Positions 6,544-12,169 of a stretch of 12,739 nt of DNA are shown piece after piece (positions within the stretch are counted from its first letter, which is position 1; each line of letters starts with the position of its first letter). The notes under the pieces were generated by a model. That model was not told the origin of the DNA. It worked only from the letters and a program-made list of their open reading frames with translations, and searched no databases. Source of the DNA: an uncultured Acetobacteraceae bacterium (lineage in GTDB: Bacteria; Pseudomonadota; Alphaproteobacteria; Acetobacterales; Acetobacteraceae); NCBI GenBank assembly GCA_937930165.1, contig CALGVL010000279.1, positions 1 to 12,739 of the forward strand, in the 5' to 3' direction. The translations under genes were made by a program, and so were the position numbers.

Positions 6544-7524
6544 CTACGGATAGCAGCCGGCCAGACGGGCGCGGGTGCGGAGCAGGGCCAGGACGGTGCG
6601 GCAGGTGGGCGCCGGCAGGTCCACCATCTCCGCGAGCTCCACCACCACGCCGAGCAGCGCGTCGATCTCCATCGGCCGCCCGCGCTCCAGATCCTGCAAC
6701 ATGGAGGTGCGGTGCGCGCCGACCTCGGCGCCGCCGGCAATGCGCTTGTCCACATCGATGGCAAAGCGCACGCCGAGCCGCTCGGCGATGGCCTGCGCCT
6801 CCAACATCATGGTCCGGCAGACCTCGCGCAGCTCCGGCTCCCCGGTGATGATGTCGAGCGTCGCGGTGGTGAGGGCCGAGAGCGGGTTGAAGGCCAGGTT
6901 GCCCCAGAGCTTCACCCACATCTCGTCCCGGATGCGCGGCCGCACCGGCGCCTTGAAGCCGGCGGCGACCAGCGCGGCGGATAGCGTGCTGGCCCGCTCG
7001 CTGCGGCTGCCATCCGGCTCGCCGAGGGTGAAGCGGTCGCCATAGGTGTGTTCGATGACACCGGGCTGCGTGACCTCGGCCGCCGGATAGACGATGCAGC
7101 CGATGGCGCGGCTCGGGTGCAGCAGTTCCCACAGGCTGCCATCGGGATCGACGCTGCGCACGCGCCGGTCCTCATAGGGGCCGGGCAGCTTGTAAAAATA
7201 CCACCAGGGGATGCCGTTGACGGCGGAGACGATGGCCGTCTCCGGCCCCAGCAGCGGCTGCATCTGCTTCGCGGCGGAAGGCAGCGAATGCGCCTTCAGC
7301 GTGACCAGCACATAGTCCTGCGGCCCCGCCTCCTCCGCGCTGGCCACGCAGCGGGGGCGGACGGTGATCTCCTGCCCCTCGCTGATGAGCTTCAGCCCGT
7401 TCGCCTGCATGGCCGCGAGATGCGGCCCACGGGCGATGACGGTGACCTCCACATCGCCCTTGGCCGCGAGCTTCGCGGCCATGAGCCCGCCGATGGCCCC
7501 GGCGCCGAAAACACAGAGCTTCAT
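6544..7524 (-). CDS. panE: 2-dehydropantoate 2-reductase (ketopantoate reductase) family protein
   Basis: Member of the ApbA/PanE family, which reduces ketopantoate to pantoate with NADPH on the way to coenzyme A. The 326-residue protein starts MKLCVFGAGAIGG, the dinucleotide-binding loop at residues 7-13. NG at 103-104 matches the conserved Asn98 of E. coli PanE. K205 and N209 in MWVKLWGNLAFN match K176 and N180. S274 and E286 (SMLQDLERGRPMEID) keep the 12-residue spacing of S244 and E256. It is about 20 residues longer than E. coli PanE, with an aromatic segment IPWWYFYKLPGPYEDRR after NG. Its stop lies just before a probable terminator. Its start lies 3 nt after the acyl-CoA ligase stop, without a clear Shine-Dalgarno, implying co-translation. 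The pairing suggests it may be a paralogue acting on another 2-oxo acid rather than the pantothenate enzyme. Confidence 0.88.
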   Translation of the reverse strand: MKLCVFGAGAIGGLMAAKLAAKGDVEVTVIARGPHLAAMQANGLKLISEGQEITVRPRCVASAEEAGPQDYVLVTLKAHSLPSAAKQMQPLLGPETAIVSAVNGIPWWYFYKLPGPYEDRRVRSVDPDGSLWELLHPSRAIGCIVYPAAEVTQPGVIEHTYGDRFTLGEPDGSRSERASTLSAALVAAGFKAPVRPRIRDEMWVKLWGNLAFNPLSALTTATLDIITGEPELREVCRTMMLEAQAIAERLGVRFAIDVDKRIAGGAEVGAHRTSMLQDLERGRPMEIDALLGVVVELAEMVDLPAPTCRTVLALLRTRARLAGCYP

Positions 7525-7527
7525 GGT

Positions 7528-9051
7528 TTACGCCGTGATCCCCAGCTTCTCCGCCAGGCCGATGCGCTGCAGCTTGCCGGTCGCGCCCTTCGGGATCTCC
7601 GGCAGGAACACCACTTTCCGGGGCACCTTGAAATCGGCCAGGTGCTTCGCCGCGAAGTCGCGCAGCTCGCGCTCCGAGCATTCCATGCCCTCGCGCAGCA
7701 CCACCGCGGCGCCCACTTCCTCGCCCAGCATGGGATGCGGGATGGCGAAGGTCAGGGCCTGCGCCACCGCCGGATGCTCGGAGAGGATGCCGTCCACCTC
7801 CAGCGGGCTCACCTGCTCGCCGCCGCGCTTGATGAGCTCCTTCAGCCGGCCGGTCAGCTGAAGATAGCCGTCCGCGTCCAGCCTCCCCTGGTCGCCGGTG
7901 CGGAACCAGCCATTGGTGAAGGCCTTGGCATTCGCCTCGGGATTGGCCTCATAGCCCTTGGTGACGTTCGGACCGCGGATCACCACCTCGCCGATCGCGC
8001 CCTGCGGCAGGATGTTGCCGTCATCGTCCATGATGGCGATCTCCGGCCCGGCGGGCAGACCGACCAGGCCGGGCTTGCGCGGCCGCGGCGGCAGCGGGTT
8101 GGAGGCCATCTGGTGGCTGGCCTCGGTCATGCCATAGGCCTCGATCACCGGGGCGTTGAAGGTTGCCTCCAAATCGCGCATCGCCTGCGGTGGCAGGGAG
8201 GCGGAGGAGGAGCGCAGGAAGCGCAGCTTCGCCCTCTTGATGATCTCCGCATTGCGGTCCGCACGCGCCAGGATCGCTTGGTGCATGGTGGGGACGGCCG
8301 TGTACCAGCTTGGCCGCTCGGCATCGAGCCAGCGGAAGAATTGCAGCGCGTTGAAGCCCGGGGTGCAGATCACCGACCCGCCAGCGGCAAGCGATGCCAG
8401 CGTCGCCGCCATCAGTCCATGGATGTGGAAGAGCGGCATGATGTTGAGGCAGGCATCCTCCGGCGACAGCGCCAGGGTGCGCGCGATACTGCCAGCCGAG
8501 GCGGTGACATTGCCATGGGTCAGCGGCACGATCTTCGGCCGGGCCGTGGTGCCGGAGGTGTGCAGCACCAGGGCGACGTCGTCGGTTTCCGCGAAGCCGG
8601 GCCGCGCCGCCTGGCCGGGGATGCCGCCCTCCAGGGTGAAGCTGCCGGCGCCAGCCGCCGCATCCGGCACCAGTTCCACCACCGGGATGTTCAGCCGGGC
8701 GGCCACGGCGCGGGCCGGGCTCTCCATGCCCTTCAGGATGACCAGCGCCTTGGCCTTCAGGTCGGTCAGGTAGAACTCGAACTCCTCGTCCTTGTAGGCC
8801 GGGTTCAGCGGCGCGGTGGTGGCGCCGGAGGCGATGGCGACGAAGGCCGCCGCCATCTCCGGCCCGTTCGGCAGCACGATCGCCACCCGGTCGCCACGGC
8901 CGATGCCGATCCGGTTCAGCGCCGCCACCGTGCGCTCCACCAATTCGCGCAGCCCGGCGAAGGCAAGCGGCGGGCGCTCCGGCGCGCGGATGGCTGGGCG
9001 CGCGGCCTCGCCGGCCTGCAACAGCGCGGCAACCGTACGGGAATCGGACAT
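7528..9051 (-). CDS. acyl-CoA synthetase, oxalate--CoA ligase (AAE3/Pcs60)-like
   Basis: ANL-superfamily adenylating enzyme of 507 residues that activates a carboxylic acid via an acyl-AMP and transfers it to CoA. The ATP-binding loop HTSGTTARPK is at 164-173, SWYTAVPTMHQ at 248-258, YGMTEASHQM at 306-315, the hinge GRLKELIKRGGE at 401-412 and the catalytic lysine K493 in GATGKLQR. Beyond the superfamily motifs, MPLFHIHGL, TAVPTMHQAIL, EAYGMTEASHQM and SNPLPP strongly recall plant AAE3 and yeast Pcs60, which are oxalyl-CoA synthetases. Oxalate is therefore the favoured substrate, by resemblance only. The start at 9051 is chosen because GGGGGAAG precedes it at good spacing and homology begins there; the frame stays open upstream to 9288 but that part is not protein-like. 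It is followed after 3 nt by the ketopantoate-reductase-family gene. Confidence 0.88.
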   Translation of the reverse strand: MSDSRTVAALLQAGEAARPAIRAPERPPLAFAGLRELVERTVAALNRIGIGRGDRVAIVLPNGPEMAAAFVAIASGATTAPLNPAYKDEEFEFYLTDLKAKALVILKGMESPARAVAARLNIPVVELVPDAAAGAGSFTLEGGIPGQAARPGFAETDDVALVLHTSGTTARPKIVPLTHGNVTASAGSIARTLALSPEDACLNIMPLFHIHGLMAATLASLAAGGSVICTPGFNALQFFRWLDAERPSWYTAVPTMHQAILARADRNAEIIKRAKLRFLRSSSASLPPQAMRDLEATFNAPVIEAYGMTEASHQMASNPLPPRPRKPGLVGLPAGPEIAIMDDDGNILPQGAIGEVVIRGPNVTKGYEANPEANAKAFTNGWFRTGDQGRLDADGYLQLTGRLKELIKRGGEQVSPLEVDGILSEHPAVAQALTFAIPHPMLGEEVGAAVVLREGMECSERELRDFAAKHLADFKVPRKVVFLPEIPKGATGKLQRIGLAEKLGITA

Positions 9052-9107
9052 GACTGGATCTTCCCCCAGTGGCTTGAAATCCGGCTTGGCGGAGAGGCTT
9101 ACAGCAT

Positions 9108-9150
9108 TCGGGCTCCCAGGGAAGCCGCCAGCGGCATCCCGGGAGCCCGA
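9108..9150. other. long imperfect hairpin between carbonic-anhydrase-like and acyl-CoA ligase genes
   Basis: An exact 10-bp inverted repeat (9108-9117 with 9141-9150) encloses a single bulged A (9118), 4 further pairs, an A-A mismatch, and 4 more pairs around a 4-nt loop. The fold is about 18 pairs and GC-rich. No T-run follows on either strand, so it is not a textbook intrinsic terminator. It lies 14 nt beyond the carbonic-anhydrase-like stop and may stabilise that mRNA end or slow polymerase before the ligase gene. Confidence 0.6.
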
Positions 9151-9164
9151 TCCTGCATACCGCT

Positions 9165-9716
9165 TCAGCCGCCGAGCGACGCCCGATGCCGCCCCGCCAG
9201 CTCCACGTAATGCGGCGCGGTACGGTCGAAGCCGGCGCGCTGCTCTTCGGTCAGCACCCGCACCAGCCTGGCGGGATTGCCCATCCACAGCTCCAGCCGG
9301 CCGATGCGCTTGCCGGGCGGCAGCACGGAGCCGGCGGCGAGAACACCGCCCTCCTCGATCACCGCCTCATCCAGCACGGTCGCGCCCATGCCGACGAAGG
9401 CGCGGTCCTTCAGCGTGCAGGCATGGATGATCGCGGCATGGCCCACCGTCACGTCATCGCCGATGACGGTGCACTGCGTCCCGGCATTGACGTGGATGAT
9501 GGTGCCGTCCTGGATGTTGCTGCGCGCGCCGATGCGGATGTAGTTCGTGTCGCCGCGCAGCACGCAGTGATACCAGATGTTCGACCCCTCGCCGATCTCG
9601 ACATCGCCGATCACCGCAGCGGTGGGGGCGACGAAGGCGCTGGGATGGACGACCGGCACCTTGCCCTCGAATGGGTAGAGCGGTCCGACGGCGGTCCGGG
9701 TCACGGTCTGGTCCAT
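9165..9716 (-). CDS. gamma-carbonic-anhydrase-like hexapeptide-repeat protein
   Basis: 183-residue left-handed beta-helix protein of the gamma-carbonic anhydrase / YrdA / PaaY / CaiE group. Hexapeptide-type repeats run from about residue 28 to 135 (APTAAVIGDVEIGEGSNI, then IGARSNIQDGTIIHV and so on). Likely metal ligands are H75 in IIHV, and H93 and H98 in VGHAAIIHAC. The RGD at 54-56 and QDG at 69-71 match conserved active-site residues of the group. Family members are trimeric, some with carbonic anhydrase activity and some acting as thioesterases, so the reaction is not certain. A strong ribosome binding site (AAGGAGGAGG within 9720-9730) precedes the ATG at 9716. It begins 17 nt after argC and is probably in the same transcript. 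A long hairpin follows it. Confidence 0.92.
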   Translation of the reverse strand: MDQTVTRTAVGPLYPFEGKVPVVHPSAFVAPTAAVIGDVEIGEGSNIWYHCVLRGDTNYIRIGARSNIQDGTIIHVNAGTQCTVIGDDVTVGHAAIIHACTLKDRAFVGMGATVLDEAVIEEGGVLAAGSVLPPGKRIGRLELWMGNPARLVRVLTEEQRAGFDRTAPHYVELAGRHRASLGG

Positions 9717-9732
9717 GCTTCCTCCTCCTTCC

Positions 9733-10692
9733 CTATTCGGCCGCTGACGGCAGCCGGGTCTCCACCGGCACGCCGAGCATCAGGCCGATATTCTGCACGG
9801 CGGCGCCCGAGGCGCCCTTGCCGAGATTGTCGTAGCGTGCGGTCAGAACCGCCTGGCCGCGGGCCTCGTTCCCGTAGACCCGCAATTCCAGCAGGTTGGT
9901 GTTGTTCAGTGCCTGCGGCTCCAGCTTGCCCTTCGCGTCGGCCGGAACCACGCGGACATATTCACTGCCGGCATAGCGCGCGGCCAGAACGGCTTCCAGA
10001 TCCCGGGGCTTCGGCTTGCCGGGCAGCAGGTCCAGGTGCAGCGGGATGCAGTCGATCATCCCCTGCCGGAAATCGCCCACCGAGGGCACGAAGATCGGCC
10101 GCCGCGTCAGCCCGGAATAGAGTTGCAGCTCCGGCACATGCTTGTGCTCCAGGCCGAGGCCATAAAGCTCGAAATCCGGGGCGGTGCGGGCCTCATAGGC
10201 TTCGATCATGGACTTGCCGCCGCCGGAATAGCCGGAGACGGCATTGATCGTGATTGGAAAATCCGCCGGCAGCACCCCCGCCTCGATCAGCGGCCGCAGC
10301 ATCAGGATGGCACCGGTCGGATAGCAGCCGGGGTTGGAGACGCGCTGCGCCGCCGCGATTCGCGCCGGCTGGTCGGCGCTCAGTTCCGGCAGGCCATAGA
10401 CCCAGTCCGGATCCACCCGATGCGCGGTGCTGGCATCCAGCAGCCGCGGTGCCTCCGCCCCCAGCGAGGCGGCGAGCGCCGCGCTCTCCTTCGCCGCGTC
10501 ATCGGGCAGGCAGAGGACCACCAGGTCCACCTCGGCCATCAGGGCGCGGCGGGCCTCCGGGTCCTTGCGGCGCTCTAGGGCGATGGATCGCAGCGCGAGA
10601 TGCGGCAGGCGCTCCAGCCGCTCGCGGATCTGCAGGCCGGTGGTGCCGGCCTCGCCGTCGATGAACACCGTAGGCACGCTACCCTTGGCCAT
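9733..10692 (-). CDS. argC: N-acetyl-gamma-glutamyl-phosphate reductase, type 2
   Basis: NADPH-dependent reduction of N-acetyl-glutamyl phosphate to the semialdehyde, third step of arginine/ornithine synthesis, cytoplasmic. The 319-residue length and the N-terminus VFIDGEAGTTGLQI fit the short type 2 ArgC. The catalytic cysteine is Cys123 in SNPGCYPTG, and the region GLEHKHVPEL holds histidines 183 and 185. AVSGYSGGGKSMIEAYE is also conserved. The ATG at 10692 is chosen because GAGGAGGG lies 7 nt upstream; an ATG at 10716 would add eight residues without a ribosome binding site. The gene follows rplM-rpsI, an order seen in many alphaproteobacteria, but a strong terminator lies only about 44 nt upstream. 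It must therefore rely on read-through or on a promoter overlapping that terminator. Confidence 0.96.
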   Translation of the reverse strand: MAKGSVPTVFIDGEAGTTGLQIRERLERLPHLALRSIALERRKDPEARRALMAEVDLVVLCLPDDAAKESAALAASLGAEAPRLLDASTAHRVDPDWVYGLPELSADQPARIAAAQRVSNPGCYPTGAILMLRPLIEAGVLPADFPITINAVSGYSGGGKSMIEAYEARTAPDFELYGLGLEHKHVPELQLYSGLTRRPIFVPSVGDFRQGMIDCIPLHLDLLPGKPKPRDLEAVLAARYAGSEYVRVVPADAKGKLEPQALNNTNLLELRVYGNEARGQAVLTARYDNLGKGASGAAVQNIGLMLGVPVETRLPSAAE

Positions 10693-10718
10693 CTCTGGGC
10701 CCTCCTCTGGGAGCATTT

Positions 10719-10733
10719 GCCGCGCAATGCGGC
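10719..10733 (-). other. small inverted repeat in the argC leader
   Basis: GCCGC (10719-10723) pairs with GCGGC (10729-10733) around GCAAT. It lies between the rpsI terminator and the argC ribosome binding site. Five pairs only, so weak; an operator or short leader hairpin is possible, as is chance. Confidence 0.25.
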
Positions 10734-10735
10734 GG

Positions 10736-10775
10736 AAAAAGCAAGAGGGGCGGACCCCTGCGGGCCCGCCCCTCT
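10736..10775 (-). terminator. strong intrinsic terminator after rpsI
   Basis: On the minus strand an exact 10-bp stem (10775-10766 with 10753-10744), extended inside by a CCC/GGG stem, is followed by TTGCTTTTT (T-run 10740-10736). This is the clearest rho-independent terminator in the window and should end most rplM-rpsI transcripts before argC. Confidence 0.9.
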
Positions 10776-10791
10776 GTAATGACAGCCTTTC

Positions 10792-10827
10792 GGCCGGCGC
10801 TGACGCCGGCCCGCCCAGCGTCAGCGC
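10792..10827 (-). other. two overlapping, mutually exclusive hairpins at the rpsI stop codon
   Basis: A 9-bp exact inverted repeat pairs 10797-10805 with 10819-10827 and includes the rpsI stop codon (10821-10823). An 8-bp exact repeat with a CTGA loop pairs 10792-10799 with 10804-10811. They share bases 10797-10799 and 10804-10805, so they cannot form together. Neither has a T-run; the true terminator lies about 20 nt further on. Confidence 0.6.
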
Positions 10828-11315
10828 TTGCTGAACTGGAAGGAACGTCGCGCCTTGGCCTTGCCGTACTTCTTCCGCTCGACCACGCGCGGGTCGCGGG
10901 TGAGGAAGCCGGCCTTCTTCAGGATGGCGCGCAGCTCCGGCTCGTAGTTGGTGAGCGCCCGGCTGATGCCATGCCGCACCGCGCCAGCCTGGCCGGAAAG
11001 GCCGCCGCCGGTCACGGTCGCCATGACGTCGAACTGCTGGTAGCGGTCCGCCACCAGGAAGGGCTGGGTGATCAGCATGCGCAGCACCGGGCGGGCGAAA
11101 TACTTGCCCACCGGCTTGCCGTTGATCTCAATGGTGCCCTTGCCCGGCTTCAACCAGACCCGCGCCACCGCGTCCTTGCGACGGCCGGTCGCGTAGGCGC
11201 GGCCGAATTCGTCGCGCTTCGGCGCCCGGACCGCCTGCTCCTCGCCGGCGGCGGGGGTGCCCTGGACCAGCGCCTTCAGGTCGGCGAGCGTGCCGGTGGT
11301 CTGCTGCTCGCTCAT
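10821..11315 (-). CDS. rpsI: 30S ribosomal protein S9
   Basis: S9 (uS9) of the small subunit; its basic C-terminal tail reaches toward the P-site tRNA. The protein has 164 residues. The conserved core starts at GRAYATGRRKDAVARVW and continues through GTIEINGKPVGKYF, TVTGGGLSGQAGAVRHGI and DPRVVERKKYGKAKARRSFQFSKR, the last being the classic C-terminus. A non-conserved N-terminal extension of about 37 residues (from MSEQQTTGTLADLKALVQ) makes it longer than the 130-residue E. coli protein; such extensions are known in alphaproteobacteria. The gene starts one base after the rplM stop, with AAGGTGG inside the end of rplM as ribosome binding site, so translation is coupled. It is followed by alternative hairpins and a strong terminator. 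Confidence 0.98.
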   Translation of the reverse strand: MSEQQTTGTLADLKALVQGTPAAGEEQAVRAPKRDEFGRAYATGRRKDAVARVWLKPGKGTIEINGKPVGKYFARPVLRMLITQPFLVADRYQQFDVMATVTGGGLSGQAGAVRHGISRALTNYEPELRAILKKAGFLTRDPRVVERKKYGKAKARRSFQFSKR

Positions 11316-11316
11316 A

Positions 11317-11778
11317 TCAGTCCACCTTGTTCTTGCGGTTCAGCGCGCCGACGTCGAGGACGGTCGGCTGCTGGCCGGCATGCGGATGCTCCGGTCCGGC
11401 ATAGACATGCAGGTTCTTCATCTGGCGCCGGCCGAGCGGGCCGCGGGTGATCATCCGCTCCACGGCCTTCTCGATCACCCGCTCCGGGTGCTTGCTCTCC
11501 AGCCGCTGCCGGATGGTGCGGCCCTTGATGCCGCCCGGATAGCCGGTGTGCCAGTAGAAGATGCTGTCCTCGCGCTTCCGCCCGGTCAGCCGAACCTTCT
11601 CGGCATTGATGACGATGATGTTGTCGCCGCAATCGAGATGCGGGGTATACATGGCCTTGTGCTTGCCGCGCAGGCGCATGGCGACCAGGGAGGCGAGGCG
11701 GCCGAGCACGACGCCATCGGCGTCGACCACGTACCACTTCTTTTCCACCTCGGACGGCTTGGCGGAATAGGTTTTCAT
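11317..11778 (-). CDS. rplM: 50S ribosomal protein L13
   Basis: L13 (uL13), an early-assembly protein of the large subunit. From the ATG at 11778 it is 153 residues: MKTYSAKPSEVEKKWYVVDA, then LGRLASLVAMRLRGKHK, YTPHLDCGDNIIVINAEKV, YWHTGYPGGIKGRTI and RGPLGRRQMKNLHVYAG, all standard L13 segments. AGAGGG (11787-11792) is the ribosome binding site; the frame is open 13 codons further upstream but that part lies in the leader. First gene of the rplM-rpsI operon, with a strong promoter and a structured leader upstream. In E. coli this operon is repressed by L13 itself, which makes autoregulation through the leader plausible here. Confidence 0.98.
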   Translation of the reverse strand: MKTYSAKPSEVEKKWYVVDADGVVLGRLASLVAMRLRGKHKAMYTPHLDCGDNIIVINAEKVRLTGRKREDSIFYWHTGYPGGIKGRTIRQRLESKHPERVIEKAVERMITRGPLGRRQMKNLHVYAGPEHPHAGQQPTVLDVGALNRKNKVD

Positions 11779-11791
11779 CACGGATGCCCTC

Positions 11792-11812
11792 TTGGGACGG
11801 GTCCGTCCCCAA
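11792..11812 (-). promoter_or_regulatory. leader hairpin II abutting the rplM Shine-Dalgarno
   Basis: On the minus strand TTGGG-(bulged G)-ACG pairs with CGTCCCAA around the loop GACC, giving 8 pairs. The last base of the stem (11792) is also the first base of the AGAGGG ribosome binding site (11787-11792). Its formation or capture by a protein could hinder initiation at rplM. Confidence 0.5.
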
Positions 11813-11841
11813 TTCAAGGACAGACCGGCTCGAATAAGAAG

Positions 11842-11869
11842 GGACGACAGCCGTTCCCGGCCGTCGTCC
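11842..11869 (-). promoter_or_regulatory. leader hairpin I near the 5' end of rplM mRNA
   Basis: On the minus strand a 12-pair stem (seven pairs, one G-U wobble, four pairs) joins 11869-11858 with 11853-11842 and closes on the loop GGAA, a GNRA-type tetraloop. It begins about 5 nt after the predicted transcription start. No T-run follows, so it is not a terminator. Confidence 0.65.
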
Positions 11870-11879
11870 GTAGTTGCGG

Positions 11880-11908
11880 TTTCTATGCGATGACTCCGCC
11901 CCGGTCAA
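11880..11908 (-). promoter_or_regulatory. sigma-70-type promoter of the rplM-rpsI operon
   Basis: On the minus strand TTGACC (11908-11903) is separated by exactly 17 nt from TAGAAA (11885-11880). The -35 matches five of six consensus bases and the -10 four of six. A run of six T lies just upstream of the -35 (11918-11913), like part of an UP element. Predicted start of transcription is near 11874, giving a leader of about 95 nt. Confidence 0.75.
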
Positions 11909-12169
11909 GCGCAAAAAACGTCCTGGTTTCAGCCGGTTACACTTGCGGTATCATATTACCGTCGCCAAGGGCCGCGGATTTCCAGGGTTTCCGCGACTCC
12001 ACGGCAACCGGCCTCGGCGGGGCGGGATCGCTCAGGTTTGCGGTCGCGTCGGCCCACGGGCACCGCCGTCCCGGCCGCCGCCTTTCTTCCGCTCCCCCGA
12101 CTTGCGGAGCCGTCGGCAATCGTTAAGGTTGACCGGAACCGTTCGGCCGAACAGCGGAATTTCGAAGCG
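11909..12169. other. intergenic region upstream of rplM promoter and of the plus-strand hydratase-like gene
   Basis: No gene is supported here. The short open frames are low-complexity, lack ribosome binding sites and resemble no family. On the plus strand TATCAT (11949-11954) resembles a -10 but has no good -35. GGTA-n6-TACC (11947-11960) is a small inverted repeat. The promoter of the plus-strand gene at 12170 should lie in this stretch, but I cannot place it with confidence. Confidence 0.4.

Noticed and set aside
7048..9210. A 720-codon open frame on the plus strand opposite the reductase and ligase
   Set aside because: It is antisense to two genes with full catalytic motifs. Its translation has no recognisable domain and shadow-like composition.
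9052..9288. N-terminal extension of the acyl-CoA ligase to 9288
   Set aside because: It would overlap the end of the carbonic-anhydrase-like gene and span the hairpin at 9108-9150. It is not protein-like, and a good ribosome binding site precedes the ATG at 9051.
11779..11817. N-terminal extension of L13 by 13 residues
   Set aside because: The extension lies in the structured leader. L13 proteins begin at MKTYSAKP, and AGAGGG is correctly placed for the ATG at 11778.
11937..12119. Small 60-codon minus-strand open frame upstream of rplM
   Set aside because: No ribosome binding site, low-complexity composition and no family resemblance. It lies upstream of the mapped-by-motif promoter in an otherwise non-coding region.
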